NCBI GenBank assembly: GCA_023379675.1
Contig: JAMCPL010000025.1
Span: 1-41,823 of the forward strand
Source: Actinomycetota bacterium
Lineage (GTDB): Bacteria > Actinomycetota > Acidimicrobiia > Acidimicrobiales > JAMCPL01
Direction: 5' to 3'
DNA length: 41,823 bases
Shown here one piece after another: positions 23,561-31,979 of this stretch (the stretch's first letter is position 1; the number at the start of each line of letters is the position of its first letter). The position numbers and the translations under genes are program-made. Under the pieces are notes generated by a model, which did not search any database, was not told where the DNA came from, and saw only the letters and a list, made by a program, of their open reading frames with translations.

Positions 23561-24730
23561 CTAAGCTATCTCTTCTAACAATCTGCGTGCCACCAGACGT
23601 CCTTTACGGTCTGCATCCACGACATCTTCGACACTATCCAGATCAGTACCATCACAAGCAGCGACCGTATCCTCCACTATCCGCGCAATGTCCAGCCATC
23701 TTATACGTCCTGCAAGGAACGCCTCGACGGCAATCTCGTTCGCTGCATTCATCCACGCGGGATACGCACCACCTCTCCTCCCTGCTTCCTCCGCTGTGGC
23801 CAAGCACTTGAAGACCTGCCTATCCGGCTGATCAAATTCCAACTTCTTCAACACAGCCCAATCAATCCCACCATATGCAACACCCAGCCGGCTTGGATAG
23901 CCAAGGGCATATCCAATCGGCAACATCATGTCCGGATTGGACAGCTGCGCCAGCGTTGCGCCATCAGTGAACTCAACCATCGAATGCACTATGGACTGGG
24001 GATGTATCACCACCTCAATCCGCGGGTAAGGGGTCCCGAACAACATGTGGGCCTCGATCACCTCCAGGCCCTTGTTCATCAAGGTGGACGAGTCCACGGT
24101 TATCTTCGGACCCATGACCCAGTTTGGATGGCGAAGAGCCTGATCGACGGTGATGCCAGCAAGCTGCTCTGATGCGAACTCCCTGAACGGACCACCCGAT
24201 GATGTGATAATCAGCCTTGCAACCTCGCTGCCGGCAGTAGAGGACCGTAAGCACTGATGGATAGCACAGTGCTCGGAATCGACCGGCACGATCTCGCACG
24301 CCGTTGACTCCATTATCCTGCGAACCACTTCCCCACCAGCAACGAGTGATTCCTTGTTGGCAAGCGCCAACCGCTTGCCAGCTTTCAACGCGGCAATCGT
24401 CACCTCCAAACCTGCAAAACCCACAACACAGTTCAGAACGACATCCCCAGTCTCCGCAGCAACGCACAATCCGGCCGATCCAACCTGTAGGTCCGTTCCC
24501 TTAGGAAGGACGGCTGCCAGTCGCTTTGCAACATCTGGGTCACCCACGGCCACCACTTCCGGTCGAAACTCTTTTGCCTGGACGGCCAAGGTCTCCCAAT
24601 CACGATTAGCAGCGAGAGCTACAATACGGAATCTATCCACATTGTCCTTCACCACCTCGACAGCCTGCCGGCCAATCGATCCAGTGGAGCCTATGACAGC
24701 TATTTCCTTGGATCCAATTGCTTTGCCCAC
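23561..24730 (-). CDS. dxr: 1-deoxy-D-xylulose 5-phosphate reductoisomerase
   Basis: First committed enzyme of the methylerythritol phosphate pathway; NADPH-dependent. The start is placed at GTG 24730 (389 residues) because GGGAG lies 8 nt upstream and the NADP fold begins soon after (IAVIGSTGSIGRQ). The frame is open to GTG 24793, which would add 21 residues. Other motifs: ALANKESLVAGG, VPVDSEHCAIHQ with metal and substrate ligands, SSGGPFRE, HPNWVMGPKITVDSSTLMNKGLEVIEA, and the C-terminal MNAANEIAVEAFL. With ispG in the same block, two steps of isoprenoid synthesis are encoded here. Confidence 0.96.
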   Translation of the reverse strand: MGKAIGSKEIAVIGSTGSIGRQAVEVVKDNVDRFRIVALAANRDWETLAVQAKEFRPEVVAVGDPDVAKRLAAVLPKGTDLQVGSAGLCVAAETGDVVLNCVVGFAGLEVTIAALKAGKRLALANKESLVAGGEVVRRIMESTACEIVPVDSEHCAIHQCLRSSTAGSEVARLIITSSGGPFREFASEQLAGITVDQALRHPNWVMGPKITVDSSTLMNKGLEVIEAHMLFGTPYPRIEVVIHPQSIVHSMVEFTDGATLAQLSNPDMMLPIGYALGYPSRLGVAYGGIDWAVLKKLEFDQPDRQVFKCLATAEEAGRRGGAYPAWMNAANEIAVEAFLAGRIRWLDIARIVEDTVAACDGTDLDSVEDVVDADRKGRLVARRLLEEIA

Positions 24731-24839
24731 TGCCACTGCTCCCAATGTCACAGTACTATCTTTACCTATTTCGAGCAGTATTTCCAGGCACACCGAACGA
24801 GTACACCGTGCGCCGCCGGCTGCATATCGCCGCCGACAC

Positions 24840-26357
24840 TCATGGCTTGACTATGGTTACCAGAAAAAAGGTCACCGGAAGAGCAAACAGCAGGCCGTCA
24901 ATCCGATCCAGTAGACCTCCATGCCCGGGCAAGACAAATCCCATGTCCTTGACGCCGAGTTCCCTTTTGATCATGGATTCCAGCAAGTCGCCAAGCGGTG
25001 CAACGACTGCGACCACAATCCCGAGCAGTATAGAGCTGGAAAGGGTCCAGGGAGAGATCCGGGGGAGGATCGCCCCAGACACTACGACAGAAGCAACCAC
25101 GGCGCCGGCATAACCTTCCCAGGTCTTGTGCGGGCTTACCACGGGAGCCATGTGATGCCGCCCTGCGAGGCTGCCAACAGCGTAAGCACCTACATCGGTG
25201 GCTACGGTCGCTATAATAGCGCCGAGTAGGAACGCTATCCCGTGCCTATGGGCAAAGCCGGCGGGATCCAGCAACAGCGCTGAGTATGAACCGAGAAAGC
25301 CGATCCACATAAAGCCGAAAATAGTGGCGCCGGCTCTCGTTACCGGCCTTACCCTGGAACGAGGGACCATGACAAGCCATATTCCCGTGAACATAGTGAC
25401 TGCGGTAATCACGACCATCAGGCCGGACGGCCCTGAATTGTATGCAGCAACCATCGCTGCTACGGTGCCCGCCAGCCCTATCAGTGTAATAGGATGCCGG
25501 CGAGCTCGCCTCAAAGTGGCGAAGCATTCCACCGTCGAGAGAACAACAATAATAGTGCAGAAAATTACAGCAGCAAGATTGCCAAAGTGGAACGACAGCA
25601 GTGCGAGCCCTCCAATGGCAAGACCACTGGCTACTGCTGTAACCAGGTTCCTGCTGCTGTGCTCGTGCTCGTATCCACCAGTTCCAGCCTGGTCGGTAAC
25701 GTCGCCTGAAGCACTGGACAAGTTCACGCCTGCAGATTTCCCGCCGCGTGAAACTCCCTCATTCCAATCGGAATCCCCCGTACCGGAATCCCCCGCGATA
25801 CCCGGATGCACATCTTCCCCATGCAAACGCCTTTCCGCCGGTCCCCTGTCACCCGAACCTGATCCTACCGGCACGTTGGCACCGGCTTCGTCGATGTCAT
25901 GGCTGCCGGCAGCGGGGTACCCATCTCCAGGCAACTCATGCGACGCCGCAACAGCTTGCTCGCCACCGGAAACATCGCTGAACAGAGTACCGACATCGAC
26001 ATCAAGCGCCTCCCACTCGTGTGCCTGCTCGCGCCATGCCGGCCCCTGGAGTGCCTCCCCCGCCATCTCCTGCACCTGTTCCTCTGTATCGCCGACCTCC
26101 CTCGCAATTTCCCTTAAAACAGCAGGTACCGTTCCCGTGGGTGGATCGGTCCAAGATGGAAGCACGAGATCGTCAGGTACGGCCTGCGCGACTTGATCCA
26201 CTGGAGAAACTGGTTCACCTCCGCCATCGAGCACATCACGAGATAGATCATCGACAACACCATCTGCATCCTGCGATACGATCTCAGCGGCAAGCCTGGC
26301 ATCAGAAATCCTCACTTGCTGGGTGGGAGTCGGCTCCTCGTATACATCTTCAGCCAC
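24840..26357 (-). CDS. cdsA: Phosphatidate cytidylyltransferase CdsA with long acidic N-terminal extension
   Basis: Makes CDP-diacylglycerol for phospholipid synthesis, in the membrane. 505 residues. The C-terminal ~270 residues form the usual multi-helix enzyme and contain the signature SMIKRELGVKDMGFVLPGHGGLLDR-type motif (S-x4-KR-x4-KD ... HGG-x2-DR) near residues 465-490. The first ~235 residues are acidic, Gly/Ser-rich and without helices, far longer than in ordinary CdsA; they resemble no known domain. Start GTG 26357, 4 bp after the frr stop, without a strong ribosome site. The absence of a stop between the extension and the enzyme shows one polypeptide. Confidence 0.93.
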   Translation of the reverse strand: MAEDVYEEPTPTQQVRISDARLAAEIVSQDADGVVDDLSRDVLDGGGEPVSPVDQVAQAVPDDLVLPSWTDPPTGTVPAVLREIAREVGDTEEQVQEMAGEALQGPAWREQAHEWEALDVDVGTLFSDVSGGEQAVAASHELPGDGYPAAGSHDIDEAGANVPVGSGSGDRGPAERRLHGEDVHPGIAGDSGTGDSDWNEGVSRGGKSAGVNLSSASGDVTDQAGTGGYEHEHSSRNLVTAVASGLAIGGLALLSFHFGNLAAVIFCTIIVVLSTVECFATLRRARRHPITLIGLAGTVAAMVAAYNSGPSGLMVVITAVTMFTGIWLVMVPRSRVRPVTRAGATIFGFMWIGFLGSYSALLLDPAGFAHRHGIAFLLGAIIATVATDVGAYAVGSLAGRHHMAPVVSPHKTWEGYAGAVVASVVVSGAILPRISPWTLSSSILLGIVVAVVAPLGDLLESMIKRELGVKDMGFVLPGHGGLLDRIDGLLFALPVTFFLVTIVKP

Positions 26358-26361
26358 TAGG

Positions 26362-26931
26362 CTACACTTCCATCAGTTCGGCCTCTTTACGCGCCAGCAA
26401 CCCGTCCATCTCACTTATGGCACTGTGAGTGGCCTTGTCCATCTCACGCTCCGCCCGCTCGAGCTCATCGGAGGATATCTCGCTACCGTGCTCCAGCGCC
26501 TCCAGGTCATGCCTGGCCTGTCGCCTGAGATTACGTATAGCCACTCTCCCGTCCTCGGTCTTCTGCCTGACCACCTTTACCAGTTCCTTCCGTCTCTCCT
26601 CGGTAAGCGGTGGGAAAGAGAGCCTGATGACCTGTCCATCTGATGCAGGCGTGACACCAAGGCCTGATCCCAGAATTGCTTTCTCGATGGCTACTATAGA
26701 CCCCTTATCATAGGGCGATATAACTAGTTGCCTGGCCTCGGGCACCGACATGCCAGCCAGCTGGCGTAATTCCACCTCGCTACCGTACAGATCCACCTTC
26801 AAATGTTCAACCAGACCTGGAGTGGCTCTCCCGGTTCTGATGCCGGCCAATTCGGACTTCACATGGCTGACAGCTTTCACCATCTTCTCTCTCGCCTCTT
26901 CTATTGCAACATCGATGATTTCTTCGTTCAT
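26362..26931 (-). CDS. frr: Ribosome recycling factor
   Basis: Splits post-termination ribosomes together with EF-G. 189 residues from ATG 26931; a TTG at 26940 is in frame. The family is seen in ELAGIRTGRATPGLVEHLKV, SVPEARQLVISPYDKG, AIEKAILGSGLGVTPASDG and the C-terminal helix with RRELVK-like KELVKVVRQKTEDGRVAIRNLRR. TACGCT starts 14 nt before ATG 26931, so a leaderless start inside the operon is possible. It is followed by cdsA after 4 bp. Confidence 0.97.
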   Translation of the reverse strand: MNEEIIDVAIEEAREKMVKAVSHVKSELAGIRTGRATPGLVEHLKVDLYGSEVELRQLAGMSVPEARQLVISPYDKGSIVAIEKAILGSGLGVTPASDGQVIRLSFPPLTEERRKELVKVVRQKTEDGRVAIRNLRRQARHDLEALEHGSEISSDELERAEREMDKATHSAISEMDGLLARKEAELMEV

Positions 26932-27067
26932 GTCATCCAAGCGTAGTAGTCTCGGAGCCGGCCTGCACGGTGAACACGTACAATCACATTAAGAGGTGCA
27001 GTGCACGATCATTTGCCGGATTGCACGTGACAAACCGGCTTGCCGCGGCCTGCTGGTTCCGCACCGG

Positions 27068-27802
27068 TTACTTGATGAGCGTACCAATCTCATCTCCTGC
27101 AAATGCCTTCTGCAGATTACCCGGCACACTCAGCTCGAAGACAAGTACTGGCAGGTCGTTGTCCTTGCAGAAAGTCACTGCCGTCATATCCATGACCCTG
27201 AGATCTCTGTTCAGCAAGTCCATGAACGATAAGCGTGCATAGCGAACAGCAGAAGGGTCTCCCCGGGGGTCTGCGGAATACACCCCATCTACCCCGGAAT
27301 GCGTGCCCTTGAGCAACATGGCTGCTCCGATCTCAGCAGCCCTCAGAGCAGCAGAAGTATCTGTGGTAAAGTACGGGTTGCCCATACCTCCTGCCAGTAT
27401 GATCACCCGTCCTTTCTCGAGATGCCGGATTGCCCTCCTGCGGATATACGGCTCGGCAACCTGGGCCATCTGGACAGCCGTCATTACGCGGGTAGGCCGC
27501 CCGAAACGCTCTATGGAATCCTGAAGGGCAATGGCGTTGATAACGGTTGCGAGCATTCCCATGGCATCGGAAGCCGATCTTTCCACTCCCTTACCGGCAC
27601 CTCTGTCACCACGCCATATATTGCCCCCCCCTACGACGATACCGAGTTCGAGCCCGAGTTCGCTCACGGAAGCAGCTATTTCGGCAGCCAACTGATCGAC
27701 CAGCGTGGAGTCTATCGTGTCTGCACATGTAGGGGAGGACAGTGCCTCGCCGGACAATTTGAGCAACAGGCGTTTCGGCTGGGCATCAGTATGCTGGTTC
27801 AT
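27068..27802 (-). CDS. pyrH: UMP kinase
   Basis: Phosphorylates UMP to UDP; amino-acid-kinase fold, normally a hexamer controlled by GTP and UTP. 244 residues. Motifs: RLLLKLSGEAL at the N-terminus, GIVVGGGNIWRG, the segment DAMGMLATVINAIALQD, ILAGGMGNPYFTTDTSAALRA, and LLKGTHSGVDGVYSADPR near the end. Length is normal. It lies between tsf (155 bp gap) and frr (127 bp gap), the usual order. The spacing is wide, and separate promoters may exist. Confidence 0.97.
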   Translation of the reverse strand: MNQHTDAQPKRLLLKLSGEALSSPTCADTIDSTLVDQLAAEIAASVSELGLELGIVVGGGNIWRGDRGAGKGVERSASDAMGMLATVINAIALQDSIERFGRPTRVMTAVQMAQVAEPYIRRRAIRHLEKGRVIILAGGMGNPYFTTDTSAALRAAEIGAAMLLKGTHSGVDGVYSADPRGDPSAVRYARLSFMDLLNRDLRVMDMTAVTFCKDNDLPVLVFELSVPGNLQKAFAGDEIGTLIK

Positions 27803-27957
27803 TCATTCACCTAGGGAAACCGCCTACCGGAATACGGCGGGACCTGTCACATACCGGATCAGAACTGGATCCAACTGCCCTGTGCCGTGTCATATTCCCA
27901 TCACCACCACATGCCTGATCGGCCAGCCATGCCACGTATCGTCGGCAACACCAGAAA

Positions 27958-28752
27958 TCAGCCTACGGCCATCTGGAGGAAGCGCACCACTTTCGAATCC
28001 CCCAGCAGATCCGATATGGTCAATTTTTCGTCCCTCACGTAAGGCTGTTCCTGCAGGCAGCGCTCCTTGAAGAATCCATTGAGTCGACCGGATACGATCT
28101 TGTCCAAGGCCGCTTCAGGCTTTCCCTCGTTCCTTGTGATGGTAGTCAGGGTTTCCCTCTCAGCCGTCACCACATCGTCAGGGACTTCATCGCGTGAGAT
28201 ATACTGAGGCTTGGCAAATGCAATATGCACGGCTATATCATGCGCCAACTCTTCGGTACCGCCGGCAAGTTCCACCACCACTGCATTCACTCCCCTACCG
28301 GCCTGGGTATGCAAATACCCGCCAACAATATTACCACGTCCGCTCTTGATCCTTGCCGTCCTTCCTATGGATATGTTTTCCTTGAACGAGGTACGAAGCT
28401 CCTCTACGAGTCCTGACTCACCTTCCACCACCTGCTCACCTTCCACCACGACCTTGTTGGCCAGCTGTTCAGCTGCGGCCACGAATGGAGGGGCCTTGGC
28501 CACAAAGTCCGTTTCGCAGCGTAGTTCCACCACCGCAGCGACATCATTTTTGATTACAAGCGAAATCGCTCCCTGTACCGCTTCACGGTCCTCCCGCTTG
28601 GCTGCAGAAGCTAGACCTTTAACTCGCAGCCAGCGCTTGGCCTCCTCCATATCGCCTCCATTGGACTCCAGCGCATGTTTCGCGTCGAGCATCCCAGCGC
28701 CAGTCGTCTGGCGCAACTTCTGTACATCTTGTGCCGTAAAATCACCGGGCAT
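27958..28752 (-). CDS. tsf: Elongation factor Ts
   Basis: Exchanges GDP for GTP on EF-Tu. 264 residues from ATG 28752, which shares its A with the rpsB stop (TGATG); the TTG at 28755 is an alternative. AAGGAG lies 8 nt upstream inside rpsB. Motifs: the N-terminal UBA-like VQKLRQTTGAGMLDAKHAL and the core ELRCETDFVAK. The C-terminal region retains QPYVRDEKLTISDLL. Coupled to rpsB as in most bacteria. Confidence 0.97.
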   Translation of the reverse strand: MPGDFTAQDVQKLRQTTGAGMLDAKHALESNGGDMEEAKRWLRVKGLASAAKREDREAVQGAISLVIKNDVAAVVELRCETDFVAKAPPFVAAAEQLANKVVVEGEQVVEGESGLVEELRTSFKENISIGRTARIKSGRGNIVGGYLHTQAGRGVNAVVVELAGGTEELAHDIAVHIAFAKPQYISRDEVPDDVVTAERETLTTITRNEGKPEAALDKIVSGRLNGFFKERCLQEQPYVRDEKLTISDLLGDSKVVRFLQMAVG

Positions 28753-29855
28753 CAATCACTCTCCTTGCTGTCCAAACCACCAATTGACCTCTCATCCGCA
28801 CCCGCTTCTATGCTCGCTCCAGGTGGGCCGCCACTCCCGCCCGAGACCAGCCCGTCCTCTTCATCTTCATCTTCATCGACAAGTCCATCCTCCGCTGGCA
28901 CCTGCCCCGCCTCCTGCGGCACCAGCCCGTATCCCGCCAGTATGGGTTCCCCATCTTCTGGCCTGGTCTCATCATTTCCCTGGACCACTTCAGTCAGGTC
29001 ATCCATCTCGGTAGCCGACCCACCATCTTCTGGCCTGGTCTCATCATGTCCCTGGACCTGCCTACCGGACAGCGCACCTGCCGAGTCCCCCGGCTGCACT
29101 GGCCCATTCTCGGCCAGTAGCTCTTCATCTTCCGCGGACTTCGCCCCCGCAAAGACCTTCAACCCGGATCCGGCCATGTACCTTCCTTCGGCAACAGCTT
29201 CCGCCATGATACGGCAAACCAAGGCACTGGCGCGTATAGCGTCATCATTACCAGGAATCACATAATCTACCGGGTCGGGATCGCAGTTGGTGTCCACCAC
29301 AGCGATGACGGGCAAATGAAGCTTGCGCGCTTCGGTAACAGCGATATGCTCTTTAGCGGTATCTATGACAAACACCGCATCCGGAACCCTGGCGAGCGTC
29401 TTAATCCCTCCAAGGTTCCTCTTGAACTTGCTGAACTCCCGCCTATGGCGAAGCGCCTCCTTCTTTGGCATAGCCTCGAAATCTCCCGCCGCATCCATCT
29501 CCTCATATTCCTGGAGTTTGCGCACCCTAGTGGATATGGTGGCAAAATTTGTAAGCATGCCCCCCAGCCAGCGTTCGTTGACATAAGGCATACCACTGGC
29601 TTCCGCATACGCCGCAACAGGCCCCTGGGCCTGCTTCTTTGTACCCACGAAGAGCAATACTCCGCCACGAGCTGCGAGATCCCGGACAAAGCCATATGCG
29701 GCCTCTATGCCATCCAGGGTCTTTTTCACGTCGATTACATAGATACCCTTCTTTTCCCCATAGATATACCGGCCCATCTTGGGATTCCACCGTCGGGTCT
29801 GATGCCCGAAATGCATACCGGCCTCGAGTAATTGCCGCGTAGTAACTACAGCCAC
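28752..29855 (-). CDS. rpsB: Ribosomal protein S2 with long acidic C-terminal tail
   Basis: Small-subunit protein near the S1 site. 367 residues from GTG 29855 with GGAGG 7 nt upstream. The first ~245 residues are standard S2: [53 protein letters not shown]. The remaining ~120 residues are highly acidic and Gly/Pro-rich, end with a D/E run ([12 protein letters not shown]) and contain a duplicated [11 protein letters not shown] segment. Ordinary S2 has about 230-290 residues, so the tail is unusually long. It overlaps tsf at its end. Confidence 0.97.
   Translation of the reverse strand: MAVVTTRQLLEAGMHFGHQTRRWNPKMGRYIYGEKKGIYVIDVKKTLDGIEAAYGFVRDLAARGGVLLFVGTKKQAQGPVAAYAEASGMPYVNERWLGGMLTNFATISTRVRKLQEYEEMDAAGDFEAMPKKEALRHRREFSKFKRNLGGIKTLARVPDAVFVIDTAKEHIAVTEARKLHLPVIAVVDTNCDPDPVDYVIPGNDDAIRASALVCRIMAEAVAEGRYMAGSGLKVFAGAKSAEDEELLAENGPVQPGDSAGALSGRQVQGHDETRPEDGGSATEMDDLTEVVQGNDETRPEDGEPILAGYGLVPQEAGQVPAEDGLVDEDEDEEDGLVSGGSGGPPGASIEAGADERSIGGLDSKESD
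28951..29058 (-). repeat. 36-bp direct repeat in the rpsB tail
   Basis: Copies at 28951-28986 and 29023-29058 differ at one base and encode the doubled [11 protein letters not shown] segment of the S2 tail, 72 bp start to start. This suggests growth of the tail by duplication. Confidence 0.85.
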
Positions 29856-29981
29856 TGATTATCCTCCATCGGTTCTCCTTCCCCGACACTGCACCATTTC
29901 TGGTGACCGTGAAGTAGCTGGCGGCTCTCTGCCACCTTCTGTCCGTACTGATGCGCTTACACCAACCTTGTCCTTAACCGG

Positions 29982-30013
29982 CCACTGGATAGTCAAGTCA
30001 CCGGATGGTCAAG
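29982..30013 (-). repeat. Imperfect 16-bp tandem repeat in the rpsB leader
   Basis: On the minus strand two 16-bp units related by about three mismatches (core CTTGACnATCCnGTG) lie side by side, roughly 130-160 nt before the rpsB start and within its predicted leader. Confidence 0.5.
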
Positions 30014-30057
30014 CCACAATACCGCTACGCGCCGGGTGCTTTTTTCTGTCTTGATTC

Positions 30058-30063
30058 ATTATA
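30058..30063 (-). promoter_or_regulatory. -10 box TATAAT for the rpsB operon
   Basis: Perfect TATAAT on the minus strand between whiG and rpsB. It predicts a start near 30051 and a leader of about 195 nt, unlike the leaderless genes nearby. The candidate -35 region 17 bp upstream (TTCCTG) is weak. A long leader is typical of autoregulated ribosomal protein operons. Confidence 0.5.
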
Positions 30064-30087
30064 GTACATGGCAGCGCTTCCAGGAAA

Positions 30088-30867
30088 CTACGAACTTGCC
30101 GAAAGCAGGCTCCTCAGCTGAAGCACCGCCTTGGTGTGTATCTGGCACACCCTGCTTTCCGTAACGCCCAGTATGTCCCCGATGGCTGAGAGCGTAAGAC
30201 CCTCGTAGTAGTAGAGGACGATCACCGTCCTTTCTCGCTCCCTCAATTGCCTCAACGCCTTGTTAAGCAGTTCCCGCGCCTCCTTGCTCTCCAGTACCAG
30301 AGGCGGCAAGTCGGCACTGCTGGCAAGCATATCTCCAATCGACTTGCGCTCATGATCATTTCCCGTAAAGAATACCTGCTCGATGGCGACCAGCCCGGTC
30401 ACAGAGATCTCCTTCAAGATATCCTGTAGCGCTTCTCCGGTTATCCCCATATCGTCCGCCACTTCGGACTCACTTGGAACTCTACCCAGCACGGTATGCA
30501 GCCTTCCGTAGGCATGCTCGACTTCTTTCGCTTTATTGCGCACCGATCGAGGAACCCAATCCGTCTTGCGCAACTCGTCTATAATGGCTCCTCTGATCCT
30601 GGATATGGCGTAGCTCTCGAATTTGGGCCCACGGCTCGGCTCGAAACGTTCTATCGCATCCATTAGGCCGAAAAACCCGTAACTGACCAGGTCTGACTGT
30701 TCGATGTAATCCGGCAATCCCGATCCAATCCTGCCGGCCACATATTTCACCACAGGAGAGTAGTAAAGAATGAGCTTGTTGCGTAGCTCCCTGCCTCCCC
30801 GAGTCTTGTACTGCAACCAGGTATCGTGGATGGATGAAGAATCTGGGACCCGGGCGCCGTCAACCAT
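30088..30867 (-). CDS. whiG: Sigma factor of the WhiG/FliA (sigma-28) family
   Basis: RNA polymerase sigma factor of group 3. 259 residues from ATG 30867, chosen because it overlaps the Xer stop by 8 nt and GAGGG lies 9 nt upstream; ATGs at 30873 and 30891 are in frame. Region 2: LILYYSPVVKYVAGRIGSGLPDYIEQSDLVSYGFFGLMDAIERFEP and KFESYAISRIRGAIIDELRKTDWVPRSVR. Region 3 follows, and region 4 ends with LRERERTVIVLYYYEGLTLSAIGDILGVTESRVCQIH. In Streptomyces whiG lies near rpsB and governs sporulation; elsewhere the family drives flagellar genes. No flagellar gene is in the window, so a developmental or other role is more likely here. Confidence 0.93.
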   Translation of the reverse strand: MVDGARVPDSSSIHDTWLQYKTRGGRELRNKLILYYSPVVKYVAGRIGSGLPDYIEQSDLVSYGFFGLMDAIERFEPSRGPKFESYAISRIRGAIIDELRKTDWVPRSVRNKAKEVEHAYGRLHTVLGRVPSESEVADDMGITGEALQDILKEISVTGLVAIEQVFFTGNDHERKSIGDMLASSADLPPLVLESKEARELLNKALRQLRERERTVIVLYYYEGLTLSAIGDILGVTESRVCQIHTKAVLQLRSLLSASS

Positions 30868-31864
30868 CTGCATGTGCCCTCGGGTGCGCATTGGAATAAG
30901 TGGACAGTAACCGCTCCTTGCTTACGTGAGTATAGATCTGAGTCGTAGCTAGCTTCTCATGACCCAGCAACTCCTGGACAACCCTGAGATCGGCGCCTCC
31001 ATCCAGAAGGTGCGTTGCAAAGCTGTGCCGCAACTGGTGAGGATGGACATGGGTAGTCGAACGCCTGTCAACAATCCTCCTTACTTCCCTCGGATCTATC
31101 CTACCGCCTCTCATGCCAAGGAATACGGCCACCTGCACATCACGAGACGGTACACCCCGATCCCGGCCGTCCACACGTGCTCTGACAGCCCTGCGCCCCT
31201 GCGAAAACCATGCATCGAGTGACTCTATGCACAGAGAATGCATGGGAACGCTACGCTGCTTGTTCCCTTTGCCTGTCACGGTCAGCATCGCATTCTCCAT
31301 ATTTACGTCTTCCATATCCATTGCACATAGCTCACCTACCCTGAGCCCGCATCCGTAGAGCACCTCGATAATAGCCATATCTCTAAGTGATTTTGCACGC
31401 GCCAACTCGACCGCCATCCGTTGGGGGGCCATGGCATGCTCAGCATCACAGCAACCTGGGTGTGCTGCTCGCGCATCCATCACTGGCCTAGGTGTCCTAC
31501 CAGCATAACCGCTGATAAGCGACAATACCTGATCCTGAGTCAGGGCATCCACCAGCTTGCCCGTATTCGACGGTGATTGCAGCTGCCTTGCGGGATTACC
31601 GGCCATGTTCCCCGTACTCTCCAGCCACGAAAAATACGATTTCAGGGCAGACAGCTTACGAGAAGCCGTTGCAGTGGCATACCCACGTGTATCCAGGAAA
31701 GCCAAGTACCGCCGGAGCAACAGGCGATCCACTTCCTCCGGGCCATGTAGACCCAACCGGTCTGCCCACTGTATAAAATTCATGACATCCTTAGCATACG
31801 CTGCTACAGTTGCGCCCGAATACCTCTCCAAAGCAAGAGCATAGCTGTCGATCATCCAGCCCAT
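30860..31864 (-). CDS. xerC: Tyrosine recombinase XerC/XerD-like
   Basis: DNA strand-exchange enzyme; Xer proteins resolve chromosome dimers at dif. 334 residues from ATG 31864. The frame extends to 32035, but that part overlaps the divergent regulator gene and is not family-like. The N-terminal SAM-like domain (IDSYALALERYSGATVAAYAKDV) is followed by the catalytic domain with R175 (GCGLRVGEL), K199 (TGKGNKQR), H276 and R279 (HPHQLRHSFATHLL), H302 (LLGHEKLATTQIYTHV) and nucleophile Y311. A ~35-residue insert (about 122-155, containing GCCDAEH) between the two domains is unusual. It is coupled to whiG downstream. With all catalytic residues present and no phage context, a host Xer enzyme is likely. 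Confidence 0.9.
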   Translation of the reverse strand: MGWMIDSYALALERYSGATVAAYAKDVMNFIQWADRLGLHGPEEVDRLLLRRYLAFLDTRGYATATASRKLSALKSYFSWLESTGNMAGNPARQLQSPSNTGKLVDALTQDQVLSLISGYAGRTPRPVMDARAAHPGCCDAEHAMAPQRMAVELARAKSLRDMAIIEVLYGCGLRVGELCAMDMEDVNMENAMLTVTGKGNKQRSVPMHSLCIESLDAWFSQGRRAVRARVDGRDRGVPSRDVQVAVFLGMRGGRIDPREVRRIVDRRSTTHVHPHQLRHSFATHLLDGGADLRVVQELLGHEKLATTQIYTHVSKERLLSTYSNAHPRAHADG

Positions 31865-31871
31865 ATGTTTT

Positions 31872-31877
31872 ACACTA
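31872..31877 (-). promoter_or_regulatory. -10-like box TAGTGT of the Xer gene
   Basis: On the minus strand TAGTGT starts 13 nt before ATG 31864, with no Shine-Dalgarno at normal distance. It fits the leaderless layout and supports that start. Confidence 0.35.
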
Positions 31878-31928
31878 CTCCCGCCCGCGCCAGAAACGTG
31901 GTAATCTAAAGCTGGAGGTGATGCTCCC

Positions 31929-31948
31929 GGCAGGTACCGGCAGGTACC
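31929..31948. repeat. 10-bp tandem repeat (GGCAGGTACC x2) between Xer and the response regulator
   Basis: Two perfect copies lie 31 bp before the response regulator start and 65 bp from the Xer start, in the shared promoter region. GGCAGG recurs twice more just after. Possible binding sites for the regulator itself, which is inference; OmpR-type regulators often bind tandem 10-bp repeats. Confidence 0.4.
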
Positions 31949-31979
31949 GGCCTCGGCAGGCAGGCGAATTGTATCAAGT

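Noticed and set aside
25198-26196. 332-codon plus-strand frame
   Set aside because: Shadow of cdsA on the opposite strand; Ser/Pro/Thr-rich product typical of antisense frames.
27820-27840. CCGCC/GGCGG hairpin between tsf and pyrH as a terminator
   Set aside because: Only 5 bp with an 11-nt loop and no T-run, in the middle of an operon.
28211-29265. Two long plus-strand frames (267 and 196 codons)
   Set aside because: Shadows of tsf and rpsB; the second is poly-Ser because it reads the acidic tail backwards.
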